From NCBI GenBank assembly GCA_017465565.1, contig JAFTWA010000019.1, positions 43,409 to 107,408 on the forward strand: 64,000 nucleotides of DNA, written 5' to 3'. Numbering within the stretch: the stretch's first letter is position 1; every line of letters starts with the position of its first letter. Of the stretch, positions 36,416 to 45,131 are shown piece by piece. The notes beneath the pieces were generated by a model. It did not search any database. It saw nothing but the letters and a program-made list of their open reading frames with translations, and was not told where the DNA came from. The translations under genes and the position numbers were made by a program. The DNA comes from Tyzzerella sp. GTDB lineage: Bacteria > Bacillota > Clostridia > Lachnospirales > Lachnospiraceae.

Positions 36416-38065
36416 CTATTGCTGTAATGAAACTACGAAAGCTGGAATCAGCTGCTTCTTGCGGGATACAACACCTGCAAGATGCACATCCTCAATATCT
36501 GTTGGAAGGTCAAAGGCTTCAATTACCTGCTCTTTTGCACCCTTTCCATAACATAATAGCTCCGTAGATTCTTCAATAATATTTGTCAACATGAAGAAAA
36601 TCATGTCTAATCTCTGTGAATTGCTTGCCTCTTTCATGTAAGGCAGAATACGTTCTTTGATTTCCTGTAATTCTTCTGCATTCATAGAGTTAATTTGTCC
36701 AACGCCAAATTTCACATCACCCACTGTAAAGCGTTTGAAATCCTGGAAGAAGACTTCCTCTGTCGTCTTGCCTCTCAGATTGCTTCCTGCCTGGAACATA
36801 TTCTGAGCCAATTCTTCCATATTAACCCCTGCAATTTTAGCAAGCTCCTCCGCTGTCATACGGTCAATCCAGGTTGAGGTAGGAGAACGGAACAGCAGGG
36901 TGTCTGAAATAATTGCAGAACAGAGCAGACCTGCCGTTATTTTATCCGGTACAATCTTATGCTCCTTATACATATCGTAGATGATGGTTGCCGTACATCC
37001 CACTGGCTGGTTTCTAAAATAAACTGGTCCAACCGTTTCCAGGCTTCCGAGTCTGTGGTGATCGATGATTTCCAGAATCTCTGCCTCATCAATTCCATCT
37101 ACCGCCTGCGTTTTTTCATTGTGGTCTACCAGAATCACCTGTTTTTTACTTGCATCCATGAGTCGACGACTGGAAATAAGTCCATAAAAGTTGCCTTTTT
37201 TATCAAGCACTGGGAAATCTCGTGTACGTTTCTTCGCCATAACATCTTTAATCGTCTCTACATAATCTGATGTATTAAAAATGGTAAGACCATCCTTTTC
37301 CATGAAATGTTTTACTGGAATACTCTGGTTAATCAATCTGGATACAGTAAACGTATCATGAGGAGTTGTAATAACTACAATGTCTCGTTCCTCGGCAAGC
37401 TTGCTGATGACTTTAGCAGCCTTTGCATCCTGACAAATAACAATACAGCTTGCGTTCAATTCTATCGCACAAAGCTGTGCCTCATAACGGTTTCCTAATA
37501 TAACTAAATCATTTTCCTCTATGTAGCTTTCCATCAAATCAGGGCTGGATGCCGCAACTGCAACTTTTCCGCTCATAAAATATGCATGAGGATTTCCGAT
37601 GACCACTTTGCCATCCAGCGTATTTGCGATATTTTGATACTGCGTTTTTGCCTCTGCCAAAATATGACTGTCATATACATCCATGTATGACATCGCAATG
37701 TCCCCTGTTGTAATAACCCCTTCCAGCTTCTGGTCTCTCGTGACTGCAATTGTATAAACATTTTGCTCTTTCATCATTGCCCATGCTTCTTTAATGGAAG
37801 TATTGCTCTTGATCCCCGGCATACGGTTCACATCTACGTCCTTCACCTGAAGATGTACATTCGAAAGCAGCTTTGGTGCTTCCACCCCAAAATAATCCAA
37901 TACATACTGCGTCTCTTCATTCAGCATACCGGCACGCCTTGCTATATATTTGCCCTCTGAAATCTGTTTCTTCAGGTTCGCGTATGCTATCGCAGAACAG
38001 ATAGAGTCTGTATCTGGATTTTTATGGCCTACAACATATACTTTTTTTGTTTCATTATTTCCCAT
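36416..38065 (-). CDS. ppaC: CBS-domain manganese-dependent inorganic pyrophosphatase (family II)
   Basis: A 549-residue enzyme hydrolysing pyrophosphate. The catalytic DHH domain starts GHKNPDTDSICSAIAYA (residues 13-29); a regulatory insert of about 250 residues with two CBS domains and a DRTGG domain, which bind adenine nucleotides, precedes the second catalytic part EIIDHHRLGSLE; a DHHA2 domain ends the protein (FQDFKRF, RQ-type substrate region). Nucleotide control by AMP/ADP (inhibition) and diadenosine polyphosphates (activation) is known for such forms. GAGGTGACACT precedes the ATG. Confidence 0.93.
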   Translation of the reverse strand: MGNNETKKVYVVGHKNPDTDSICSAIAYANLKKQISEGKYIARRAGMLNEETQYVLDYFGVEAPKLLSNVHLQVKDVDVNRMPGIKSNTSIKEAWAMMKEQNVYTIAVTRDQKLEGVITTGDIAMSYMDVYDSHILAEAKTQYQNIANTLDGKVVIGNPHAYFMSGKVAVAASSPDLMESYIEENDLVILGNRYEAQLCAIELNASCIVICQDAKAAKVISKLAEERDIVVITTPHDTFTVSRLINQSIPVKHFMEKDGLTIFNTSDYVETIKDVMAKKRTRDFPVLDKKGNFYGLISSRRLMDASKKQVILVDHNEKTQAVDGIDEAEILEIIDHHRLGSLETVGPVYFRNQPVGCTATIIYDMYKEHKIVPDKITAGLLCSAIISDTLLFRSPTSTWIDRMTAEELAKIAGVNMEELAQNMFQAGSNLRGKTTEEVFFQDFKRFTVGDVKFGVGQINSMNAEELQEIKERILPYMKEASNSQRLDMIFFMLTNIIEESTELLCYGKGAKEQVIEAFDLPTDIEDVHLAGVVSRKKQLIPAFVVSLQQ

Positions 38066-38201
38066 AGTGTCACCTCATTTTTTCTTAATTATAGGTTGCC
38101 ATTTTTGAAATAGTTTGTCAAATATTTTCAGATATTTCTATGTTCAAATTTAAAAAATATGTTATACTAGGAGCATCTTAGAAAAGTGCGAGGTATACTA
38201 C

Positions 38202-38870
38202 ATGAGCGAAGAGTTATTACAGACAGAAACAATGGCAGATTTTGAAGAACATTTTGACGATGCTAATCCATGGAACCGTGTTGCGGACTACATGGAAAAG
38301 AAGACAGTGCTTTCAGTAAAGATTGAAGGCATCGTAAATGGCGGCGTTATTGCAATGGTGGAAGGTATCCGCGGATTTATCCCAGCCTCTCAGTTATCAT
38401 TGTCTTACGTTGAAAATTTAGAAGATTACTTACTCCAGGAGATTGAAGTTCAAGTAATTGAGGCAGAGCAGGCAGAAAACCGTTTAATCTTATCTGCACG
38501 TGGTATCTTAAAAGAAAAAGAAAGAAAAGCAAAAGAGGCATTACTTGCAAGCGTAAAAGTGGATTCTGTTTTAAAAGGAACCGTGGAAAGCCTGCAATCT
38601 TACGGTGCTTTTATCCGCTTAGAAAATGGTCTTTCAGGACTGGTTCATATTTCACAAATTTCTGACAAGAGAATTAAAACTCCTGGTGATGTACTAGAAA
38701 CTGGACAGGAAGTCGATGTGAAAGTAATTGGTATTAAGGATGGAAAGATCAGCCTTAGTATGAAGGCGTTAATTGAGCCAGAGGAAGAAGTTGTGGAAGA
38801 GGTTGAAATTCCAGCAGCAGAAAATATTGGGACAAGCCTTGGCGATTTATTCAAAAACATCAAACTTTAA
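38202..38870 (+). CDS. S1 RNA-binding domain protein (ribosomal protein S1-like)
   Basis: A 222-residue protein with two S1 domains, about 38-103 (KIEGIVNGGVIAMVEGIRGF) and 122-188 (KGTVESLQSYGAFIRLENGL, SGLVHISQI), and an acidic end. Short relative of RpsA as found in clostridia; binds RNA and may aid translation. A TATACT box (38163-38168) lies about 35 bases upstream. Ribosome site weak (GCGAGG). Confidence 0.88.
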   Translation: MSEELLQTETMADFEEHFDDANPWNRVADYMEKKTVLSVKIEGIVNGGVIAMVEGIRGFIPASQLSLSYVENLEDYLLQEIEVQVIEAEQAENRLILSARGILKEKERKAKEALLASVKVDSVLKGTVESLQSYGAFIRLENGLSGLVHISQISDKRIKTPGDVLETGQEVDVKVIGIKDGKISLSMKALIEPEEEVVEEVEIPAAENIGTSLGDLFKNIKL

Positions 38871-38890
38871 ACTTTTCCCCCCTAATAAAA

Positions 38891-38930
38891 TGACGAATTA
38901 AATCCACCATTTATAGGATTTAATTCGTCA
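38891..38930. terminator. 15-bp perfect hairpin
   Basis: TGACGAATTAAATCC and its exact complement with a 10-base loop. AT-rich and followed by AAATTTAATTT. It lies between the convergent S1 gene and the membrane protein gene and can act both ways. Confidence 0.7.
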
Positions 38931-38948
38931 AATTTAATTTGCAATTGT

Positions 38949-39362
38949 TTAACATTTCCCTTTATAATATTTTTTATAGATATGTATTATTGCTATAATA
39001 AACAACGATACTAATATGAAACATAACCAAATAAGTGCCCCATAGTGTAAATGCAATCTCCATACCTGTTCTGCACTCGTTTTTTCAGTAATTAACTTCA
39101 TATTCTCCTGTTTGATCCAACTTCCTAAATATTCACCCACAAAAATACCTATAAAATTAGCCACCGACAATATACATGCATATATTTTTTTGTCAAGAAA
39201 AACAAACAAAACCACCAATAACCAAACATAATAATATGTATCATCCGCAGTCCATTTAAAAAGATAGGCCTCTCTAAAAATCGTTGTCGAAAGAACATAC
39301 AATATCCCAAACGGAATAAGCATTATCAAACTCCAAATTATTTTCCTTAACATTTTGCTCAT
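38949..39362 (-). CDS. small four-helix membrane protein, partner of the peptidase gene
   Basis: A 137-residue protein with four hydrophobic helices (about 8-28, 40-55, 58-75, 105-130). No family recognised; it resembles small uncharacterised membrane proteins. It begins three bases after the secreted peptidase stop without a strong ribosome site of its own, so the two are coupled. An immunity or anchoring role is only a guess. Confidence 0.7.
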   Translation of the reverse strand: MSKMLRKIIWSLIMLIPFGILYVLSTTIFREAYLFKWTADDTYYYVWLLVVLFVFLDKKIYACILSVANFIGIFVGEYLGSWIKQENMKLITEKTSAEQVWRLHLHYGALIWLCFILVSLFIIAIIHIYKKYYKGKC

Positions 39363-39365
39363 ATT

Positions 39366-40481
39366 CTATTGCACCCAATATTCTGTTGTACTAACCCATC
39401 CTGAGCCGGTATTTGCTTTATAAAACACGTCAATACTATCATCCCATCCGTTTACAATCCTCATATATCTTCCAGTTCCTCCATAATCACGATATCCCAC
39501 GGCAATTACCCAATGCCAGTCAAGCAAAGAATTCTCTAATAATACTCCACATGGATGGTCTTTAGAAATCGCATCTATTATTCCCGCATATGTTAATACA
39601 CTACTACTTTTAAGTGTATACCCTCTATCAGAAAAGAATTTTTTTGCATTTCCCGCAATAGTCACTTCTGGACCATCACCTACAATGTCATAAACTTCCA
39701 TAAAAGTATTATAATTTGTTCCCACCTTCAAATTTGAGTGACCACGCTCAGCAAAGTACAATGCTAAATTAGTAATAGCTACTGCTCCACAATGATTATT
39801 TGCAAAAGAGTTAAAGTCCCCTGTTGTTACCCAATCTGTAAGTGCTGCTTCTATTATAATATCTGTATCATAGCTACCAGAAGGCATATCAAGCCAATCT
39901 ATAAATCCATAATCTCCTGCGCTTCGAGAAAGATTATTTATTGATACGTTTTCTTTTATTTTAGTAAGATGTGAAACTGCAGTCTCATCTGTCTCATTAA
40001 GTTCTGGATAATATGCATATATATCCCTCTGTTGAGTTAAACGCTTAGTTCCTATTTTTTTATCTAAATTGTAGATTTCTGTAGGATTATTGTAAATAAT
40101 ATGTGGTTTTATATCACTCTCTAAAATTTGTTCTATTATAGCATTTCTTCCTCTTCCGAATTCAATAACTGTAGGATTATTACAATTATTATTTACAACA
40201 GCATATCCATCAGGATTAAACGTTGCATAAAATGCCACTGTACTACCATTTTCATTGTAGAGCGGAATTACTTTTCCAACTGTTGATTTATCTGTCAAGA
40301 CGCTATCCTCTTGATTTACACCATTCAAAAACGAACTTGTAATAAGTAATACCTCTAAAATATCGAGAGTATTTTTTGTATTATCAGCAGCGTATGAGAC
40401 CGACGAAAAAGAAAAGATATTAATTACAATAATTGAAACAGCAAGTAAAATGGCCTGGATTTTCTTTATTTTCTTCATCAT
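39366..40481 (-). CDS. secreted papain-like (C39-type) cysteine peptidase
   Basis: A 371-residue exported protein with a Sec signal peptide (KIQAILLAVSIIVINIFSFS...SYAA) and no anchor. A propeptide-like region of about 170 residues precedes a papain-fold domain with catalytic Cys in NNHCGAVAITNLALY, His in WHWVIAVGY and Asn/Asp in VNGWDD. Such enzymes in Firmicutes degrade host or bacterial proteins; target unknown. The ATG at 40481 is chosen for AAAGGAGAATGC upstream. Confidence 0.78.
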   Translation of the reverse strand: MMKKIKKIQAILLAVSIIVINIFSFSSVSYAADNTKNTLDILEVLLITSSFLNGVNQEDSVLTDKSTVGKVIPLYNENGSTVAFYATFNPDGYAVVNNNCNNPTVIEFGRGRNAIIEQILESDIKPHIIYNNPTEIYNLDKKIGTKRLTQQRDIYAYYPELNETDETAVSHLTKIKENVSINNLSRSAGDYGFIDWLDMPSGSYDTDIIIEAALTDWVTTGDFNSFANNHCGAVAITNLALYFAERGHSNLKVGTNYNTFMEVYDIVGDGPEVTIAGNAKKFFSDRGYTLKSSSVLTYAGIIDAISKDHPCGVLLENSLLDWHWVIAVGYRDYGGTGRYMRIVNGWDDSIDVFYKANTGSGWVSTTEYWVQ

Positions 40482-40822
40482 GCATTCTCCTTTCAAAACC
40501 TCTTTACAATTCTATTATCAAACCTTTCTTTCAAAACATTGAAACCAACACCTTTCATTCAATCCCGACCTTACACGAGCCCTTAATCAACTATATTGTA
40601 TCAATACCTGTAGTTTCAGTCAATAATTATCTGATAATTCATTTGTTTTTTTTAAATATTCAGTTATATTTTCTCTGAAATTTCCCGCTTTGAATGCATG
40701 CTTCTAGAAATTGAAAGAATGACGAAATACAAAGCTGTTTACGAATGCAAAAAAAGGAAAGATGTAAAACGCTACACACCCTTCCCTATTTTTCCCGCTT
40801 TTGAGTACTGCTTTACTCCTGT
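40482..40822. other. 340-bp AT-rich intergenic region
   Basis: It carries the upstream region of the secreted peptidase gene and the 3' end of the next unit. An 81-codon plus-strand frame lacks a ribosome site. I see no clear terminator, RNA gene or repeat. Confidence 0.5.
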
Positions 40823-41071
40823 CTATTCGTCAAATCCAACTACTAGATAAAATCCCCTCTCGGTCTCCCGGATTTCATTGATAATTCCCTTATCGGACTT
40901 AATTCTCTGGTTGCTGCGGTAGATGCCCGACATCGCCACAGAAGGTTCCACAATATAACTGAAAAGGCTGCCGTTCACTCTCTCGGTAACCTTCACTTCC
41001 TGCCCTTCTACAACCAGTCCTTTTCGCTCCATTTTAAATAATTCTTCACGCATACTGCTCTCTTCTTCCAT
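40823..41071 (-). CDS. small hypothetical protein
   Basis: An 82-residue protein (or 76 from an internal ATG at MREELFKMERKGL) with alternating beta-type residues (VVEGQEVKVTERVNGSLFSY). It ends EIRETERGFYLVVGFDE. No family recognised. It follows the DUF975 gene by two bases and is the last gene of the PHP-DUF975 operon. Confidence 0.62.
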   Translation of the reverse strand: MEEESSMREELFKMERKGLVVEGQEVKVTERVNGSLFSYIVEPSVAMSGIYRSNQRIKSDKGIINEIRETERGFYLVVGFDE

Positions 41072-41073
41072 AA

Positions 41074-41847
41074 TTATACATTAAAGTTCATACCATCCTG
41101 GAATACAGGTCCAACTCCTGGAAGCTCGCCTGGCATAACAACGCCTCTTTGAATCCCTTCTGCTTTTATTGCTGAATAGAACTCTGCCATAGTTGCATGT
41201 ATGTATGGATTTACATAGAAAATATTAAGCATTCCCATAGTAAGAGCACCTAAGAGATTCCATCCGAAGAATGACAATTCAAGAACGAAAGCCTCCATCT
41301 TATGGCCATCCATCATATCACGGCTCATTTGAAATACACGGTCTTTATCCAAATCTGAATTCTCTGCCAAAATGAATGGCACCAGCATATAAGAATAAGC
41401 TTTCACAATACCTGGAATAATGAATAACAATGACCAGCCAAAGATATAAAGCTCTCTTAAGAACATGATCCACACATTTGTACCATATCTTCCTTCTTTA
41501 AAGCCATAGAAAATTTGTCCCACGTCTGTTTTATGTTCTCTGTTTTCTAAAAAATAACGGTTACATCCAACAGTCACTATATTCGATAATAGAATGCTGA
41601 CGCATAACCCTACAAGAATTGCTATCAGGGTCATTGCCCCAAACATATAAACCAAATAACCAGGAATTCCACCCGCAAAGGAATCCGCTCCTGTCGTTTG
41701 CGAATCCGCTTCAAAATTAAACTCGATTCCGCCGCCTGCTACACCACCGCCAAGCAGCATTGCGATTACACTTACCGCAACACAGGTCCAGTAGTTTCGT
41801 TTAAATGCAATTTTTGCATTTTCTTTTAACAATTGTCTTGTCCACAT
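41074..41847 (-). CDS. DUF975 family membrane protein
   Basis: A 257-residue integral membrane protein of the DUF975 family, starting RQLLKENAKIAFKRNYW as usual, with about six helices. LLFIIPGIVKAYSYMLVPFI and ILAENSD with the later MSRDMMDGHK are the family core. Function unknown. AGGAGGACAAAATT precedes the ATG. Confidence 0.87.
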   Translation of the reverse strand: MWTRQLLKENAKIAFKRNYWTCVAVSVIAMLLGGGVAGGGIEFNFEADSQTTGADSFAGGIPGYLVYMFGAMTLIAILVGLCVSILLSNIVTVGCNRYFLENREHKTDVGQIFYGFKEGRYGTNVWIMFLRELYIFGWSLLFIIPGIVKAYSYMLVPFILAENSDLDKDRVFQMSRDMMDGHKMEAFVLELSFFGWNLLGALTMGMLNIFYVNPYIHATMAEFYSAIKAEGIQRGVVMPGELPGVGPVFQDGMNFNV

Positions 41848-41859
41848 AATTTTGTCCTC

Positions 41860-42687
41860 CTATGCCTTATAACTAGCCAAATATTCTATCTCGATTGGAT
41901 CAATTGCAGTCATTGGATTTTCTAAAGTCGATTTTCTTCTTCGCTGCCTGCGTTTCATCAGCTCACCTGCTGTATTGTAAACCCAAAATGAATATACTAA
42001 AATCTTATTTGCCTTGCCCAGCTTATCCTTCAGGGTCTTATTATACAACATTCCACCTGCTTCAATTTGTGGTTTCTTACGAAACAGAGAAATCAACTCT
42101 GTCTCACAGGTAACATATTCCGGAAGCTCCGTATAGCCCATTCCCACGGCCGTCGGATTATGCGCATCGCTGCCGCCAATTCCTATCTTTCCATACTTAC
42201 TTGCCAGCTTTGCAGCCTTCTCATTCGACTCTAACGGCTCACATGCATTAAATACCTCTACAAAGTCAAACCGCTTCATAATCTCTGGATTCTTATAAAA
42301 TCTTTTTGTATTCGTAAAGCTCATATACGGTTCTCCACATGGATGGGCCGGACCTAAAATTCCGCCATTGGCATGTACCAAATCAATCAGCACAGACACT
42401 GGCAGCCCCTTGAGTTCCAGAAGACGCATCTTCACACCCTGTGGCATAATCACAAGAATATGACCTCCATCCCGGGTGTCATACTCGATTCCTTTCAGCA
42501 CCACAAAATCCTCGTGAACCTTGTCCTTCATATTCTTCTTCCAGTAACGATACGCATTATAAGTATCGTGATCTGTAATCAGCATACCATCGAAACCATT
42601 TGCCTTTAAAATTGTTATATATTCATCCAGACTAACCTTGCTGTCTGGCGAGCCTTCTTTTACATGACAGTGCATATCTAGTTTCAT
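41860..42687 (-). CDS. PHP domain metal-dependent hydrolase
   Basis: A 275-residue PHP phosphoesterase. Metal ligands are visible: DMHCHVKEGS (HxH), TDHDTY, GPAHPCGEPY and GGSDAHNP. It resembles YciV-like 5'-phosphatases and histidinol phosphatase-like enzymes, but the substrate is unclear. GGAGGAAGACTTT precedes the ATG at 42687. First gene of a three-gene operon with its own promoter. Confidence 0.87.
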   Translation of the reverse strand: MKLDMHCHVKEGSPDSKVSLDEYITILKANGFDGMLITDHDTYNAYRYWKKNMKDKVHEDFVVLKGIEYDTRDGGHILVIMPQGVKMRLLELKGLPVSVLIDLVHANGGILGPAHPCGEPYMSFTNTKRFYKNPEIMKRFDFVEVFNACEPLESNEKAAKLASKYGKIGIGGSDAHNPTAVGMGYTELPEYVTCETELISLFRKKPQIEAGGMLYNKTLKDKLGKANKILVYSFWVYNTAGELMKRRQRRRKSTLENPMTAIDPIEIEYLASYKA

Positions 42688-42721
42688 AAAGTCTTCCTCC
42701 TTTATGACATACTTTATTTTT

Positions 42722-42750
42722 ATTATACAACTGCATTTGAAAACTCGCAA
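42722..42750 (-). promoter_or_regulatory. sigma-A promoter of the PHP operon
   Basis: TTGCGA (42745-42750) and TATAAT (42722-42727) with a 17-base spacer on the minus strand, about 35 bases from the start codon. Confidence 0.75.
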
Positions 42751-42779
42751 TGTAATTTCTTGGTTATAGAATAATTTTC

Positions 42780-43637
42780 TTAATGGGGCTTAAATCCCTG
42801 TCCACGCACCTGATTCGCTTCCATTGTGACCAGGAAAGCAGACGGGTCCACTTCTTTCACCGCCTTGTGCACCATATGCATCTGCTTATTGTTGCATGCA
42901 CACATTACCACTTCTTTATCCTGCTTTGAATAGCTTCCTTCACCCCTCAGAATAGTAGCTCCCCTGCTTGTCAAAGCATCTATCCGCTCTGCCACATCAT
43001 ACCCATGCTCTGTCACAACCAGTGTAAGTTTTCCTGCATCCAGTCCATACATTACCTTATCTACTACCACAGATAAAAGATAACTTCCAATCAGACCATA
43101 AATAATTCTATCGATATTACCGCCCATTAATAAACCGCCAATGAGTACAATAGTACAATCCATAACAATAATAATTTTCCCGAGTGACAGATGTGGCCTC
43201 AGCTTACGAACTGCCATTACAATAAAATCTGCGCCGCCTGTGGAAGTATCCCGCATATAGATAAGCGCATAGCCAAGCCCTGAAATAAGCCCCATGCAAA
43301 TACACGACAGCATTAAATCCCCCTCATACACTGGCAGTAAGGGAGCTAGAATATCCATAGAAAATGTAGCTATTGCCATCGTTTTCAGTGTTTTCAGAAA
43401 AAAAGTTCTTCCGAGTAGTTTATAGCATATCAAAATGATTGGAATGTTTAACAACACTGTCATAATCCCAATCGGAATGTCAAAAAAGTGATAAAAAATA
43501 AGTGCAATCCCAGAAATCCCTGCAACAGGAAACTCTGATGCTGCCGCAAAATTGTATACCCCTATTGCAATCAGTAAACCGCCCGCAAAGTCCATTAGCA
43601 AATCAACTGCAATTTCTTTCGTTTTCCTAATACCCAT
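42780..43637 (-). CDS. YitT family membrane protein
   Basis: A 285-residue protein with five or six helices of the YitT_membrane family (VDLLMDFAGGLLIAIGVYNF) and a C-terminal cytoplasmic DUF2179 domain (RGATILRGEGSYSKQDKEVV). Function unknown; possibly a transporter. GAGGATGAGGAT precedes the ATG. Confidence 0.9.
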   Translation of the reverse strand: MGIRKTKEIAVDLLMDFAGGLLIAIGVYNFAAASEFPVAGISGIALIFYHFFDIPIGIMTVLLNIPIILICYKLLGRTFFLKTLKTMAIATFSMDILAPLLPVYEGDLMLSCICMGLISGLGYALIYMRDTSTGGADFIVMAVRKLRPHLSLGKIIIVMDCTIVLIGGLLMGGNIDRIIYGLIGSYLLSVVVDKVMYGLDAGKLTLVVTEHGYDVAERIDALTSRGATILRGEGSYSKQDKEVVMCACNNKQMHMVHKAVKEVDPSAFLVTMEANQVRGQGFKPH

Positions 43638-43652
43638 ATCCTCATCCTCCTA

Positions 43653-43700
43653 CAAAAAAGAGCACTTACAAATTATAACAATATAATTCGCAAATGCTCT
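43653..43700 (-). terminator. rho-independent terminator after the PurF-like gene
   Basis: AGAGCAYTTRCRAATTATA forms a 19-bp stem with a few mismatches against its mirror, followed by six T on the minus strand. It isolates the YitT gene from the glgB/PurF-like operon. Confidence 0.8.
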
Positions 43701-43705
43701 TCTTT

Positions 43706-45118
43706 CTATTCTTTCCCGTTAAAACAGTACGTACAAAGCTTACATGGCTCTATACCAATTGATGCAATCAAATCATCAAGACGATGAAAACGAAGTGTTG
43801 TAAAATTCTGCTGTTTACGAATTTCTTCCACCAGCTTTGCATAACGCTCTGTATTTGGATCTGCATATTCATCTAATACATTATCTGCATTATCTCCCTC
43901 AATTTCTTTAATAATACGGCGCGAAATCAAATCCAAATCTGAATTTGAGCGCGAGAAATTGAGATACTTGCATCCATATAATAATGGCGGGCAGGCAGGT
44001 CTTACGTGCACTTCCTTGGCTCCGCTATTATATAAGAACTCTGTTGTCTCACGCAGCTGTGTTCCACGCACAATAGAGTCATCAATTAATAAGAGACTCT
44101 TATCTTCAATCAGACTTGGAACCGGAATTAATTTTCTCTTCGCAACCAGATTTCTCTGCGCCTGGCTTGTTGGCATGAAAGAACGTGCCCATGTTGGTGT
44201 ATATTTGATAAATGGTCTTGCATACGGAACGCCCGACTCATTTGCATATCCAATCGCATGCGCAATTCCGGAATCCGGAACACCTGCCACCATGTTAGGG
44301 ATCACATCATCTTCCTGGTCACGTTTTGCAAGCATACTGCCACATTTGTAGCGCATTTCTTCCACATTTACGCCCTCATAAGAGGAAGTTGGATAACCAT
44401 AATATACCCACAAGAATGAACACATCTTCATCTCTTTCTGGGCTTCTGAAAGCACTTCTATGCCATCTGCTGTGAAAAATACAATTTCAGCCGGACCAAG
44501 CTCTTTATATTGATGATACCCCAAACTCTTAAATGCAAAATTTTCAAAAGATGCACAGTATCCGTCTTCTTTTTTACCAATAATTAAAGGAGTTCTTCCA
44601 TAACGGTCTCTTGCAGCGTAAATTCCGTCTTTTGTCATCAGCAATAGGGTCATAGAACCATCTACAACTTCCTGCACATATTTGATACCGTCTACAATAG
44701 TGTCCTTTTTGCAAATCAAAGAAGCAATTAATTCTGTAGCATTAATCTTTCCGCCACTCATTTCCTGAAAATGTGTATGACCATTTTCATATATCATTTT
44801 CAAAACTTCGTCCCGGTTATGAATTTTTCCTACTGTTGCAATTGCAAAGCTTCCCAAATGCGACTGAATGAGCAACGGTTGTGGTTCATAGTCTGAAATA
44901 CAACCAATTCCGATATTTCCCTGCATTTCATTCACATCTTTGTCAAATTTTGTACGGAATGGAGAGTTTTCAATATTGTGAATTGCACGGCTGAAGCCCT
45001 GCTCACTGCATGTTGCCATTCCACCACGTCTTGTTCCTAAATGCGAATGATAGTCAACGCCATAAAATAAGTCTAATACACAGTCGGTCTTAGACGCGAC
45101 ACCAAAAAATCCACCCAT
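43706..45118 (-). CDS. amidophosphoribosyltransferase-like protein lacking the N-terminal cysteine
   Basis: A 470-residue PurF homologue. PurF normally opens with MCGIxG, where Cys is the glutaminase nucleophile; here the start is MGGFFGVASK, with Gly at that place. AGAAGGAG lies properly before this ATG, so the start is not misplaced. The phosphoribosyltransferase half is kept (LLLIDDSIVRGTQLRET as PRPP motif, HVRPACPPLLYGCKY). The end has EPCKLCTYC. It should not use glutamine; it may use ammonia or be a regulator. Operon with glgB 13 bases upstream. Confidence 0.85.
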   Translation of the reverse strand: MGGFFGVASKTDCVLDLFYGVDYHSHLGTRRGGMATCSEQGFSRAIHNIENSPFRTKFDKDVNEMQGNIGIGCISDYEPQPLLIQSHLGSFAIATVGKIHNRDEVLKMIYENGHTHFQEMSGGKINATELIASLICKKDTIVDGIKYVQEVVDGSMTLLLMTKDGIYAARDRYGRTPLIIGKKEDGYCASFENFAFKSLGYHQYKELGPAEIVFFTADGIEVLSEAQKEMKMCSFLWVYYGYPTSSYEGVNVEEMRYKCGSMLAKRDQEDDVIPNMVAGVPDSGIAHAIGYANESGVPYARPFIKYTPTWARSFMPTSQAQRNLVAKRKLIPVPSLIEDKSLLLIDDSIVRGTQLRETTEFLYNSGAKEVHVRPACPPLLYGCKYLNFSRSNSDLDLISRRIIKEIEGDNADNVLDEYADPNTERYAKLVEEIRKQQNFTTLRFHRLDDLIASIGIEPCKLCTYCFNGKE

Positions 45119-45131
45119 TATTTTTCTCCTT

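Noticed and set aside
40433-40678. 81-codon plus-strand frame upstream of the secreted peptidase
   Set aside because: It begins inside the peptidase signal peptide region on the opposite strand and has no start signal.
43706-45118. Idea that the PurF-like gene starts further upstream at a Cys-containing N-terminus
   Set aside because: The ribosome site fits the MGGFF start exactly and the glgB stop lies only 13 bases upstream.
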